Shown: positions 1 through 11,806 of the stretch, in pieces
Position numbering within the stretch: position 1 is the first letter of the stretch
How the letters are laid out: every line of letters starts with the position of its first letter
Position numbers and translations under genes: made by a program
The notes under the pieces: generated by a model
What the model was told of the DNA's origin: nothing
Databases searched by the model: none
Seen by the model: the letters and a program-made list of their open reading frames with translations, nothing else
NCBI GenBank assembly: GCA_001414485.1
Contig: LLEY01000145.1
Location: forward strand, 62,001-126,000
Reading direction: 5' to 3'
DNA length: 64,000 nt
DNA from: Calycina herbarum
Lineage: Eukaryota > Ascomycota > Leotiomycetes > Helotiales > Pezizellaceae

Positions 1-671
1 TAATATAGTTATACTTCTAGAAAGAGTATTAAATATATGCTTATCACTAGATTTGAACTCTTAGTTAAGAAGGCAGAGTAAATACCAGCCTAAAATCATT
101 AGTATAGGTAGGGGAAATATATATAGAGGGCTGTCGGCCGGTGTCGTATACCTTCTCGTTAGTCCTACCTCTAAGTTGTCAAGTCAGAGCTTTTTCTATA
201 TTCGTAACTAGTACCCCTATCGATCTACTAGGCTATTCTACGAGGCTTACTTTGCCGAGTAGGCGAGTTTTTTTGATTCCTAACTAAGAACTACTTATTT
301 AACTCGAAGTAGAGAACCCGCTACGAATAGTAAATAAGACTCGTATATTATTCACTCGGAAGAAGAAAGCGACTCGATGACTTAAGTACTCAAGAGTTGG
401 GTTAGTGTTGCGTTAAGGAAAATTCATTAAACATGCTACAAACTATTTAGGATTCTACATTTGTAAAAATATAAATAAGAAAGGTCGTCCGCTATTCTTA
501 TGTAACCTGCAAATAGCACTAATAATTTTTGAAATATTTTATTGAATGAACTTACTTTGTATGGAGAACTCTTGGGTCATTTCAATAACCTAGTAAAAGA
601 AACTTATAGTATTCGTACGTGACCTAAGAATAGTAATTTTATGTGGCATATGCTATTTGTAGGTTACCTAC
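1..671. other. AT-rich gene-free island
   Basis: I see no gene here. The stretch is rich in TA and AT steps, has no long open frame, and carries scattered copies of the motif RTTACCTACGAATAG in both orientations (near 484, 615 and 650). This composition is what repeat-induced point mutation leaves in ascomycete repeats, but that origin is inferred. Confidence 0.5.
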
Positions 672-736
672 GGCATCCTGAATGCACCAAAAAGTCGGAT
701 TGACTAAATCGCAAATAGAAAATCGCAAATCGCAAA
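672..736 (+). repeat. left terminal inverted repeat of the MITE-like element
   Basis: It matches 1182-1242 in reverse complement and resembles the single ends at 45467 and 58294. It carries the AATGCACCAA core followed by AAATCGC heptamers. Confidence 0.65.
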
Positions 737-1181
737 GTGTTACTTTTTATAAGTATAAAATAGAAGAGTTTTAAATTTAAATTCCCTCTCCCTCTTTCCC
801 CCCCTATATCTATCTTAAGACCTAATAGTCTTATATACAGCTACTAGCTAATTAGAGAACAGAGAGGGATAACAGGTATCACGTGTATAGTAGTGACATT
901 ACCCCCGGCCTCCTTACTATTACCTAACTGTTGTATCGCATTCTTACTATTGTTTCTAGATAAATAATAGAGAGGGGGAGAGAGAAGAGAGAGGAGAGGA
1001 ATATGTTTGCTTCCTTAACTCCCCTTACCTACGCTAGGAAAAACTTTCCCCTGAAATGTTTGCTTACCCCCTCACCCCATCTCCTCCTATACTCTCTCTC
1101 CTACATATATATGATATATAGAAGAAGGGAAAGGGGAGCGAGAGAATAAGAGAATAAGAGAATAAGTAGATGGTAAGGGAT

Positions 1182-1242
1182 AATTTGCGATTTGCGATTT
1201 GCGATTTAGTCGATTCCGACTTTTTGGTGTATCCAGGACGCC
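1182..1242 (-). repeat. right terminal inverted repeat of the MITE-like element
   Basis: Three GCGATTT heptamers are followed by AGTCGA, CCGACTTTTTGGTG and TCCAGGACGCC, the reverse complement of the left end. Confidence 0.65.
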
Positions 1243-1621
1243 CTATTACCTACGAATTTGAAGAAAATTGTATATGTTAAAGAATTCCCAGGACGGGTGT
1301 CTATTTCTCAATTTAGAGTTTGAAAACATACTGCAATTGATGGAATAGTTTTAAGTCAAGCATTGTCCAGCACTATTAGAAACCAATGAAATGAGAAAAG
1401 AGTTACGCGAGCCACCGAGGAAGGTTCACTTGTTACCAGTGAGTGCTCTTACACTCCAAAATGAACCTTCTATAATGAATCCTTATAGTACAAATTGTCT
1501 TACATTCATGCCGAGTGCTTCTTCGAAGTCTCGACTCTCTTCGTCCAATTATCCCCCTTTTTACACCTAAATCATACACCCTTCAGCTCATCTCATCTCG
1601 CCAGCCTAACAACCCAAATAC

Positions 1622-3293
1622 TCACTCAACTCCACCCCCAAACCCAACAGGTTTCCTCCCCCCACTCTCCGGCACAATAGCCAAAGCCTTATAAACCTTC
1701 CCCATCCCACTCCCCCCTCTATCAACTAACCTCCTCCACGCCCCCTCAACACCTTTAATTTTCTCATCCACCCCTTCTCCTTCCTTCCCTCCCTTACCAG
1801 CAACCCATTTCCCCTTCTCCAAACTCTTAACCAACATCTCTGCCCTCTCCTTAATCCCCATAGCCCCAAGAAAACCTGCCTGCTCAACAGGACCATGGAC
1901 CTCGACCCCGTTACTAGCATTAAGCGCCGCCTCAGCTAGACCGGTGAAATCCACGTCGGCACTGAGATCCACGAGTCCGGGTGCTGAGAATGGGGAGACG
2001 TATTTGTGATCTCTGATTCCTCGGAGGGAGTTTATGGGGATTGTATCTGATGGGCCGTAATCCAGGATTAAAGCAGCACCGGAAGGTTGTTTCTTGGGTT
2101 TGTCGAGGGAACCACCTATCAGTGTTGAGATGGCAGAGATGTAGGAAAGTGATTCTGGGGAGATTTCTATCAAAGAACCTGGGGTGGGGAGAAGGGACTT
2201 GTAGCGGGATGAGAGCTGGGGGAGGTAGAGGGAGTGAGGGGTTGGTTGTTGGGAGAGGGTAAGATGGAATTCAGGCGCTTCCTTCGTGGGATCGAGAGGC
2301 TGGGGAGTGGGGGACACTACCATTTCTCGCCATTGAGGGCCGGAGTTCTTTTTTGCTTGGGCGGCTGCTGCTGAGGGTGTGAGTTCGTGGGAACCTGTTG
2401 GTGTTTTTAATGTGGTTGGTTCTCGGGGAGGTGGGGGGATGGATTGAAAGGCGTGAATTGGTAGTGCGTCGAAGAATTCGTGGGCGACTACGAAGGGGGT
2501 TTTGTCATGATCTATAGCTTGTCAATTTCCAATTCAAATTCCAATGTAGAGGAACTTACCAGAAGGTACGAAACGAATATTCTCCGTCCAAATAATTGGA
2601 ATATCAGCATATTTACTAACACACCTCCATCCTATCTCCGTCTCGACCATCTCTTTATCCCCACAAAGTAATTGTTTCTGACTCTCCCTCAAAGCAGGAC
2701 TAGCTTCCACCAAATAAACAGCTTCAATACTCTCAGCCATAGGTTTGAAATTTCGTATTGTCTATATAGTTCTATCAGCACTTCCCCATACAACTTCTTA
2801 TAAAAAGAATATAAGCATACTCTCAACATATCATCCATCAAAGTTCCTCTCCCAGGACCAATCTCAATAAATTCCACTCCTTTCCCTTTCTTCCCTTGTG
2901 CCATCCATTCCGCAACAAACCATATCCCAATCAACTCTCCAAAAATCTGCGAGATCTCCGGGGAGGTTATAAAGTCTCCTTTTTGTCCGAATTGATCTCG
3001 TCCTTCTTGTTTGGAGGTGTAGTAGCCGCCTATGTCGGAGGTCAAACACATTCGCATGAATGATGCCAGAGGAATTGGCCCCGTTGCCTGGACAAAATGT
3101 TAGAAAGTATCTGTAAGATGTTTGGAGGGGATATTGGTACTGTGACAGCTTCAGAAAGCTGTTTTGCGAGGGGTGTTGACCATTGTCTTGTTTCTGAGGA
3201 TGACCATCTTATTGCTGAGCAAGGAGCTCTGTATTTTCCCCTCGCTGCATTGCGCAAAGCATTTCGCGTCTGAGTTGCGATAATTGACCTCAT
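1622..3293 (-). CDS. MidA/NDUFAF7 family protein arginine methyltransferase, mitochondrial
   Basis: Predicted exons are 3293-3141, 3087-2821, 2761-2560 and 2511-1622, giving 503 aa; all introns are GT-AG and the frame closes. The family methylates an arginine of complex I subunit NDUFS2 during respiratory complex I assembly. The N-terminus is basic and free of acidic residues for the first 30 or so positions, as expected of a matrix-targeting presequence. Residues 71-75 are GGYYT, 126-132 are EIGPGRG (the SAM-binding glycine motif), and AHEFFDALP lies near 217-225; all are hallmarks of the family. I chose the ATG at 3293 rather than an upstream TTG. The gene is divergent from the kinase at 3486 with about 190 bp between starts. 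The C-terminal 60 residues are Gly/Lys-rich and less conserved. Confidence 0.9.
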
Positions 3294-3485
3294 ATCAGTC
3301 AATCGCAATTGTCACCTTAGCATCTCCTATTGTGAATGAAATCGTAAATGTCGTTGTCAAGATAGCTTGATAGTCGCAAGCCCAGAAAACCCCGAGGCTC
3401 GCCAAAAATATTTCGAGCGTCATGGCTCGTCCCCAAGCTCAGCCTTCCCAAACCACTCTCAACAACCGCCCGCCCAACCACCACC
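3294..3485. promoter_or_regulatory. shared bidirectional promoter region
   Basis: 192 bp separate the start codons of two divergent genes, so both promoters and 5' leaders must fit here. No single TATA-like element stands out. Shared regulation is inferred from spacing only. Confidence 0.5.
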
Positions 3486-4992
3486 ATGAGTAGTAAAATC
3501 AAATCCCGCTGGGCAGATGACGACGAAGATGCAGCCCTAGACGCCCAGCGAAAACGAGAAAAAGAAGCAAAGAAACTCGCAAAAGCCGAGAAGGCGCGCA
3601 TCGCAGAAGAAGCCGCCGCAGCGCAACTCCTCAAGCAGCAACAAACCCAAGCACAACAACAAGTAATCGAACACCACTCCCCCCTCTCCTCGCGACCCTC
3701 GAAACGGCGGAAACTCTCCCCTCCGCCAGAAGCACAACCAGAAAGAGAAACTCTCCCCCCAGCAAAACTCTTACGATTCCCCGCGCCTTCGTGGAAAAAA
3801 TGTCGCAGTGTGGAGGATTACGAGAAATTGAACGATATAGAAGAAGGAGCTTACGGCTGGGTATCGCGGGCGAAAGATATGGTTACGGGGAAGGTCGTAG
3901 CGCTCAAGAGGCTGAAAATGGAGAATGCGAATGACGGGGTACCGGTTACTGGACTACGGGAGATACAGACATTAATGGCATGTTCACATCCGAATATTGT
4001 TGCGTTGCAGGAGGTGGTTGTGGGCGAGGATACTAGTAAGATTGAGAAGTATGCTCTTCCTTCCCTTTCTCCCAAATCTAAATATATATCCAAATTCAAA
4101 TCCAAGTCTACACAATATATACTAATTGAAGGAAAACAGTATTTTCCTAGTCCTCGACTTCCTAGAACACGACCTAAAAACCCTCCTCGAAACCATGCCC
4201 GAACCCTTCCTAACCTCCGAAGTCAAGACCCTCCTCCTGCAGCTCACCTCAGGCGTCTCCTATCTCCACGAAAACTACATCCTCCACCGGGACCTCAAAA
4301 CCTCCAACCTGCTCCTCTCCAACCGGGGCGTCCTAAAAATTGCAGACTTCGGAATGGCACGTTTCGCCGCCCCAGGACAGAAACTCACATCCTTAGTAGT
4401 AACCCTCTGGTACCGCTCCCCAGAGCTCCTCCTCGGTACAGAAATATATGGGGCGGAAGTAGATATCTGGTCCCTAGGTTGTATATTCGCAGAACTTCTC
4501 TCCTCGACCCCTTTGTTGCAGGGAACAAATGAAGTCTCCCAACTCTCCCACATCTTCGAAATCTGCGGTGTCCCCACCGAGAAATCCTGGCCTAATTTCC
4601 GCCGTCTCCCAAATGCGCGCTCTCTAAAGCTTCCCTCCCAAGCGAACCCTAAAGCCCAAGGTTCCGTTCTGCGTGCTAAATTTCCCTTTTTGACCAGTAC
4701 CGGTTCCGCCCTTTTAACCTCTTGTTTATCTCTCAATCCAGCTTCGAGACCGAGTGCGCAGGAAGTCTTGGATCATGCCTTTTTCAAGGAAGATCCAAAG
4801 CCGAAGAGTACGGCTATGTTCCCTACGTTTCCTAGTAAAGCTGGATTGGAGAAACGGAGGAGGGTGCGGACTCCCGAAGCTCCTGGACGGGGGAAGGCCA
4901 AGGAGTTGGGGGTTGTGGATTTCTCTGGGATTTTTGGAGGGGATAGAGAGGCAGAGGAGAGGGGTGGAGGTTTTGCGTTGAAGTTAATATGA
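3486..4992 (+). CDS. CDK11 (PITSLRE)-type cyclin-dependent kinase
   Basis: Exons are 3486-4048 and 4140-4992 (471 aa); the intron has a CTAAT branch site and an ACAG acceptor. A Lys/Ala/Gln-rich N-terminal tail (about 1-100) with a KRRK basic patch suggests nuclear targeting. The kinase domain starts near 112: glycine loop EEGAYGWV (119-126), catalytic Lys141 in VALKRL, cyclin-binding helix PVTGLRE (153-159, the counterpart of PITSLRE), HRDLK at 237-241, DFG at 257-259 and WYRSPELLLG. All catalytic residues are present. CDK11 proteins pair with L-type cyclins and act in transcription and pre-mRNA splicing; the fission-yeast counterpart associates with Mediator. The CCACC context before the ATG supports the start. 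Confidence 0.93.
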
Positions 4993-5939
4993 GCTTCCGT
5001 CTGGAGGATATGTTGTAGGATGGGAGGGGCTTTGTATAGAGAATAGCTGTGGAGTTGTTGATACCTAGATGGATATCTTGGCTACCCCAAAGGACGAGGT
5101 CAAGCCATAACAAGGGAGGAAACTCGAACATATGGGTTTAGGAAAGGGTTGGTATCTAAGTCCATACTAATCCAGTCATACAGAAGATTTGGAGATGGAC
5201 ATATTCTATATGAAAGGCCATACTTCTGACCCCAACCCAGTTTATTGTATATGACCATCCAAACATAATTTCAAAACAAAATATTTTCCAAGTACAAATC
5301 AAATGACAACTTCTGCGTTCTTGATATGAAATAGAAACATGATCGACAGTTTATTCCAAACAATTGAGAACCAACTCCAAAAGAGATCAGATCACAGAAG
5401 TGTGCTCTTAGCGAGTCAACTCGACTAGAACCCAGCCATCCATCCAGAACCAATCCAAGTCCAGCTCACTCACAAAGCAAGCACAAAAGAAGCCCAAACA
5501 AGGGAACAAAGTTCGTCTATTCAAAGGTAACAGAGGACCATTAATGCATGCATATATTGTATATACAAGAAGTACGTTCCGTTCCATTCCAATTTGATCT
5601 TCTCCGCCACTCCCTCCTCATTCCACTCCCCTCCTCATCTCTCATCCTCTCCATTCATTAATTGACCGTGTTATTTGTGAGGCTGCCGCTATCTATGCAA
5701 AGACCCCCAATCCCTAAAAAAGACCAATGAACACCATATGCCCGCCCATAACCCCGTTCCCACCAGCAATAAAGGAGCGTAAACACCATTTCTGCTGCTG
5801 CGGAAATCTCTTTTTGTTGTTGTGTGACGATAAAAAGGAAACGAACCCCCATAACGTTAACAAAGTACATCAATCCAACAATGCTTCTCTTTTTTTCTTT
5901 CCTCATAGGCCCTTTCTAAACCCTAGAATGCAGAATTCA
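4993..5939. other. convergent intergenic region
   Basis: The 3' ends of the kinase gene and the minus-strand secreted-protein gene face each other here. I see untranslated sequence with TATAT runs suitable for 3' processing and no coding region I can support. Confidence 0.5.
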
Positions 5940-6881
5940 TCACCACACCACTCCCGTGCCCGTAACGAACCACGTAAAACTCAGAACGGTAAGAAGTCCC
6001 ATGCCAAAAACAAAGCTCAAAAACCTCTTTTCCATATCTCCCATCGCACCAGAGCAAGTAGCACATTTATACCCATCCGCCAAATCAGTATAAGGCTGCT
6101 TCAAATACATGCCAAAGATATACTGGTTATAAGTAGCCAGATACCCAGGTTGTGCAGTAGCACTAATACTACTATCCGCATCGAAAATCACCAGCGTATA
6201 TTGGGCCGTAAGCAACGGATCCGTAACTCCAGAAGGCGAAGAGGTGTAATTGGCAGTATCCCAGATCACAGCTTGTGTAGAATTTGCACCGACCGTCATG
6301 TTGGCCGTCATGGTGTAGTAGTTCTTCGCGAGGGAGTTGGTGGCGTAGACGTTTACTGCTGTTGGTGTTGCAAGGAGATTCGTATAGTTCCATGCAAAGG
6401 TTACTTTGTCGCCGATTTTATAGAATTGAGAGCCGGAGATTACGGCTGGTGTCATGAGGACGACTGCTCCGGCTGGGTTCTCATTTCCGTATGAAGATTT
6501 TTCGGTCGACGCTGTTGTTGAGGCATCGGTGGGTTTTGGGGCGTCGGTTATGGGGCCTGTTGTGCCGGTTGCTGAAGCAGATCCAGAGGCCTTGTCGGTT
6601 TCGGAGGCTTTATCTGTTGCATCTGTTTTGGCGTCGGATTTGGCGGCGGTATTCGAGGCACTTGCTGTGGCGGTTGCTTTTGCTGCTGTTGTTGAGTCTG
6701 CGGTGTGATTGTTAGTTTGGATAACCCCTTGGATCATCAGACGAGGTGCATTCTCACCATTGTTATCTTGTCGTACGACCAGTGTATCCATATCCGGTAA
6801 CCATCGTGGCCAAGGCCAAGCGGCAGAAAAAGTCGCAAGCAGAAGAATAAAAAAGGAATAGAACTGTATCGTGGCCCTCAT
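5940..6881 (-). CDS. secreted, membrane-anchored Ser/Thr-rich protein (DUF7137-like)
   Basis: This is a single exon of 313 aa. I chose the Met at 6881 because a signal peptide follows at once (RATIQFYSFFILLLATFSAA); the open frame extends 40 codons upstream but has no better start. Residues about 60-135 are Ala/Ser/Thr/Lys-rich and probably O-glycosylated. The following Ig-like region of about 130 residues begins AVVLMTPAVISGSQFYKIG and has several N-glycosylation sequons, a pattern I associate with fungal DUF7137/Kre9-Knh1-like cell-surface proteins. A CATC cysteine pair precedes a C-terminal hydrophobic segment (FVFGMGLLTVLSFTWFVTG) that could be a transmembrane helix or a GPI signal. The cell-wall role is inferred. 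Confidence 0.8.
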   Translation of the reverse strand: MRATIQFYSFFILLLATFSAAWPWPRWLPDMDTLVVRQDNNGENAPRLMIQGVIQTNNHTADSTTAAKATATASASNTAAKSDAKTDATDKASETDKASGSASATGTTGPITDAPKPTDASTTASTEKSSYGNENPAGAVVLMTPAVISGSQFYKIGDKVTFAWNYTNLLATPTAVNVYATNSLAKNYYTMTANMTVGANSTQAVIWDTANYTSSPSGVTDPLLTAQYTLVIFDADSSISATAQPGYLATYNQYIFGMYLKQPYTDLADGYKCATCSGAMGDMEKRFLSFVFGMGLLTVLSFTWFVTGTGVVW

Positions 6882-8939
6882 CGTGTATGTATGTATGGGG
6901 TTGGGTTGTGGTGGTTGGATTTGTTGACAAAACCCCTCGGAACCCTTAACAGAGCTTCCTCCAAATCCTCCCAAAAAAGTATACAAAGACCCCGTATCCA
7001 AGAAGATATTCGACTACTGTATGTTGCTTTCCACTAACAGTATTCTCGTGTGTATTCTCGTGTGCGAAGGGATGTAAATGGATTCGTAATGGGAGGTGTA
7101 GTGTCTGTTGTTGATCGAAAAAGACTGGGAAGCGTATGTACCCCCTGTCGTGTCCCCGTTAGAACGTTGCTTCTGTTGCCCGAGGGAGAAGCCCAAAAAA
7201 CCGGCAACTGCGACCACCACTGCCACAGCACTCACCTAAGAAACTAGAACACTGCGCCTTCGTTGCAAACAAAATTATTGGACCGAACGAGTGAGGTCTG
7301 TAGAATGATGAATTACAATAACGAGAGGCGGATTAGTATTTTGGCGTATGGAAGAAGAATGGTCGTGGAGGTGAATCAAGGAGAAGGAGAGAGATCTGAA
7401 CGAAGGGAGAGAAAATGAGGAGAGACTTGATTACCCCTGTCCCTCCCTGACTGTACGGCATCCCGGGGTTTACCTGCGAGCTTTCTCGTGTTCGATCATT
7501 TTCCGTCCCCTCTCCGCAAATCAGATGCACAGCTATAAATAGAAGGTTCGCCGCTGCGGATCATTCAACATCTTTGACACGACTTGCTGGGATTAAATCA
7601 TGAAAGATATCTAGAGCATGAACGCACTTCTTTCTCCAGCTCGAGTCTTTTCTGCATTTTTTGATACGGAGTTTGGTCTCATATATTTTTGGATGAGCAT
7701 GATAGCCAGCCAGAAGCAATGATGACCAAGATCTCCCTTGGATCCTTTTCTAGCATCAACCTTAAAGAAATTGTACATCACGTGTTTGGCCTTCTCCTTT
7801 AAATTGCATCACTTCTCTTCTTTCCTTTCCTTTTCCATATATCATTTTTAATTTTCCATCTCTGCTGTTTCAACTTCCTCCTTCTCCAGTCTCAAGCAAG
7901 TGCTGGAGTTCTTGCATCTCCAGTCCTCGTCAATTCCCAATTCACAGCCCAATCAGAACCTCGCCTCTGTAAGCCTCAAGCCAACCACCACTCACACTGC
8001 GTATTCTCTTTCACGTCAGACCACCCACAACATCAGCCTCAGGGGGCTAGGGCTTTAGGGCTGGCGGAATCAAGCCACAGCTGTAGGGTACTGCCACCAC
8101 GAATTATTCATGTTGGTTCTTAAAGGCGTTGCTTTACGATATATTTTACATAGCCTGCATGCTTTGGTAGGTGAAAGGCCGATTCACTAAAGATTACTAT
8201 GCAAAGAGAATAATGGGATGTCATTCAACAAAACAAAACAAAAATAGCAATGGGGTTTCATATTTTGCTAGTCTTGTTCAAATACCGTCTTCTTCGAGAT
8301 CACGAATAGGACAGGTTACCTACGAATAGCTTGAGAAGTTTCCCAGGGCTATTTACGGGGTACATACGAATAGTATCTATCTATTTGCAGGTGATCTACC
8401 AACAACACACGTTTCTTCGAAAGATGGATCTACAAATTTGATTGCAATTGGTAAGTAATCTACTAAAAGTTTACACTTCTTTATGCTAAATACTTACTAT
8501 TCCTCGGTTACTCAGGAGAAATACGATTCCTAGGAATAGCTTATATTTTTCTTAGTGCCATATCTGGGTTGCCTAGGAATAGCACCTGTTTTTATGAATT
8601 GTGAAGTTTGAAACTTCTAAAACTTCAACATTTCCACTTCGATAGTTGGTCCCATCACATCCCCTGTGATATTTCCATGGAAACCAAAGCACAAGCCGGG
8701 GTGCTAGTATCATCCTACAACGTGAGAAATCTCACGGGATGTCCTCGACACAATGAAATTCGTAAAATAATACTATTTTTATCCTCTTATCTAAATCAAG
8801 ATTTCCCAACCTATTTCCCACCCAAGATCATAAAAGAACTCCAAAGAAAACCATCCAACCCCTTTCCCAGTTTCCCACAAACGCCATATGCACACCCTCT
8901 CGTCCCATCTCAGACCCACCTTCCAATTTCCAGCTTCCC
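6882..8939. other. long intergenic region between secreted-protein and DOMON genes
   Basis: About 2 kb without a supportable gene. The first few hundred bases are the promoter of the minus-strand secreted-protein gene. Pyrimidine-rich stretches lie near 7800-7900. The right part (8310-8590) holds repeated GAATAG motifs listed separately. Confidence 0.5.
8312..8585. repeat. cluster of short CCTACGAATAG-like repeats
   Basis: Variants occur at about 8318 (GGTTACCTACGAATAGC), 8362, 8535 and 8570 on the plus strand and near 8490 on the minus strand. The same motif flanks the MITE-like element at 0.65 and 1.25 kb. No element boundaries could be drawn. Confidence 0.45.
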
Positions 8940-10630
8940 CTAACGATACTCTGGCAACACATCGCTCCCAGGAGCCTGTTGACCACCCTGACCACCCTGA
9001 CCACGTCCCCTATTTTCATACATAGGATGTCTAAACTCCTCCTCAACACTCCCTACACTGCCCCTCTGCACATCCCTGGTCTCCGACTTCATCTCCTTCT
9101 CCCCAGTCTTCTCCTCCTTCCTGGCCTTGAATAGAGCAAACAGTATCACTGCCATCCATAAACACCACATTACCCCAGCAGCAACAGCATAAGCGATTTG
9201 TTTCGCCCTCTCCTCCCCGCTAAGTCTCAATCCCAAGCCTCCATTTACAATTCCCAACGTGACGATTATTCGACCCCACCAGACATGAGGTTGAGTAGCA
9301 ATATTTTTCTTCCCAAGTTTCTTGTAAAGGAGATGGTGGATCGTTCCAGTGACTGGTTGGAGAACTAGACTCGAAACGACGAAGAGGCCGAGGATCGCGT
9401 GGGAAGTATTGAGTTTCCGCATCATGACTGCGAGCCAGATTCCCATGCCCATGCTGATGATTGCGAAGAGATAGGTGAAGATCATCCATCCAGCATGCGT
9501 ATAGAGGACGAAACGGAATCGCAAGAGTCGGATCAACATTGCTCCCAAGGGGAAGAGGAGAGTAAAGGATGCGATTCCAATGACTCCATGGGCTGTGAGG
9601 ATTCTTTCGGAATTACCGCCGCGAGTAAATGAGCCGCTTGATCCAGAGGAACCGGAGGAGATACCATTTGCTGGGTTGGAATTCGAAGTACCGGTATTTT
9701 CGCATTCGTCGTCGTCTGAGGAACTTCCTGAACCTGAGCCTGACCCGGATCCAGATCCAGACCCAGATCCCCCGTCACCACCTCCATTTCCACCACCTTG
9801 TCCCGGGAAAGAAGTAGGGAAACTCCCAGGAGTGAAAGAACTTGGAAAGTTCCCCGGTCCATAGCCACCGAATGCAGCAGGAGAAGCAGTCCTCTTACTC
9901 TTCTTGACACAAGACGTAGTTGCCGTCCCACCAGTTGAGCCAGCAGAATTCAAGAAGGGATTTGCGCTACTCCCTCCAGCAGCAGATTGGAGATTCAAAC
10001 TCGTTTTGCCGTATTTACTATGTTCATTCAGAGAGACGGAGACGGAATCTGACGCGACTGCTGAGCCCGATTTGTAGGCCCATATCCAGGATGATTTCGC
10101 ATCTGCGAAGGACATTGATCCTCCGGACCAGGAGTTGCAATTCGAACCTATAACACTATGATCAATCCTTTATTCGTAAGAAATTGTGGAAAGAGCAAGA
10201 CTTACACTTAACATTAGCAGTCATAACATTATTCACAATCCCACTTCCCCCCAACAGCTCAACCTGCGCACTTGCATCCACATTCGGTGCCCTATCGCCA
10301 ACTCCTAATCTTGGCGAGAGTGTGAGGTTGTTTCCAGCTGCATTGGAATATATCATAAAGATATTTGCTCCTGTCATGGAACTTCCTTGTCCGAGTCCGA
10401 TCCAGGACATACTCGACGGCCCAGTGATTTGGAAAAATAGATCACCACTTCCGCTTGAGGCAGTTGCTGCGGGGACGTTGACTGCGTAGCATACATTATC
10501 GCCGGGGCAGTATGAAGATGTTTGGGCGGTGGTTGTTGATACTGGGATTTGTTAGTGATGGAATTCTGGGGGAAGGGGGTAACTTACTTAGAGCGAATGC
10601 TCCTATGAGGAGGGAATTAAAAGAATACAT
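8940..10630 (-). CDS. DOMON (CDH-type cytochrome) plus cytochrome b561 membrane protein
   Basis: Exons are 10630-10588, 10541-10206 and 10147-8940 (528 aa), all GT-AG. A signal peptide (MYSFNSLLIGAFAL) leads into a domain like the cytochrome of cellobiose dehydrogenase: CYAVNVP, FFQITGPSSMSWIGLGQG, then MIYSNAAGNNLTLSPRLG. A Gly/Ser linker with a long GS dipeptide run (about residues 255-290) precedes five hydrophobic helices of b561 type carrying the His residues expected for haem (ILTAHGVIG, RFVLYTHAGW, HAILGLFVV, PHVWWGR). The tail is cytosolic, charged and Gly-rich. Such proteins carry electrons across the plasma membrane; the physiological partner is unknown. The GS linker is a repeat-prone sequence. 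Confidence 0.88.
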
Positions 10631-11806
10631 GATCGCGTATGTCAATAAAGGATTTAGTAAATTACCTGATTCAAGTCCCTCGTAAATATAAAGTAGAGGG
10701 TGTTTGGAGGAGGATCAAAAGAAGGCTACAGCGTAGAGGGAGGTAGATATATTTGTATACCACACCACACTCAATGCCGATATCAAAAACACACCTATCA
10801 AAGCATCCTACTTACAAAACCCTCCACACAAGAAACCCTCAAGTGCAGCCAAGCATATCAAAAAAGCATCGATCGCAGGGCCAGGATCGGACATTCGCCA
10901 GTTCTTACCCTCAAACAGCCACAACCGAGATCCAGACCCCTTCATTGGCACTCGGCGATGGCTCAAACACCCATCACACCGCTGAGTTGATTATTATTAA
11001 GACAGATACAGTGCGACAGCCACACCGAAACTGCAGAGCTCAAGCTGTTTGGCTTTCGCCAATGCAGCACCAAGGCGATTCCTTAGGCGGATGACGCGTG
11101 TACTGTACTGAGCACCGAGACGTGCATGTAATAGTAGCCGGGCATCAAATCGTCTGCCACCACCATGGAAATTGGGATATACTTCGATGATCAGGCTGTG
11201 CAAGTGGGAGGTTCATACGTGGCGGTCTTGATACATGATACAAGGAAATAAATGGAAATGAAGAGGAAGTTGTGTTCTTGAATTTTGAAGGGGGATTCGT
11301 GTTGGGATGAAGGTTCGCTGGGCGGGAATTTTATTGCCTGGGTATTTTTCCGCAGCAGCCTAGAAATTCTTGAAAGAGATTTTGATCGTACAAAAACCAA
11401 AAAAATCAATCGAACGAGTACAATATCGAAAAAACATCATCCAGCCCTACTGGATACGGAAATCCGAGTGCATGGACGCCATTAAGCCATCAACACCACC
11501 TTCTCACTAGCTCAGAAACGAAACAACGGGAAACAGCTCGTCGGTTGTTTGAGATATCAACGGTAAGCCAGTAGCGTTCACAAAATATGGACTTTTCTAG
11601 TGCAGCTTGTGTATATAAACCTCCCACGCACCTCTACGCCAAAGTTTAAAACAACAACCGGAAAATGCCTTAGGCGAGCGAGAGAGCTGCTGGGTACGCA
11701 ATATAAGGAAGGATGACGCAAGCATCCTAGTATTTCATGAATTTGGCTTGATTAGCTGAACTCGAGAATCACTCACGCATGTCCGTTAACGATCATTTGT
11801 TTTCCC
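10631..11806. other. intergenic region
   Basis: This is the promoter side of the DOMON gene and the 3' side of the M20 gene. I found only short open frames with no recognisable protein features. Confidence 0.5.

Larger units (their letters stand above)
672..1242. mobile_element. MITE-like element with about 60-bp terminal inverted repeats
   Basis: The left end (672-736) reads GGCATCCTGAATGCACCAAA and runs into AAATCGC heptamers. The right end (1182-1242) is its reverse complement with a few mismatches (GCGATTTAGTCGA, TTTTTGGTGTATCC). The interior of about 440 bp is AT-rich or purine/pyrimidine tract and codes for nothing. TTACCTAC lies directly outside the left end (664-671) and 3 nt outside the right end (1246-1253), which looks like a target-site duplication. 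A non-autonomous DNA transposon is the simplest reading; two head-to-head copies of a short retroelement with a heptamer tail is the alternative. Confidence 0.6.

Noticed and set aside
9580..9864. 94-codon plus-strand frame rich in DPDPDP
   Set aside because: It is the antisense shadow of the Gly/Ser linker of the DOMON-b561 gene.
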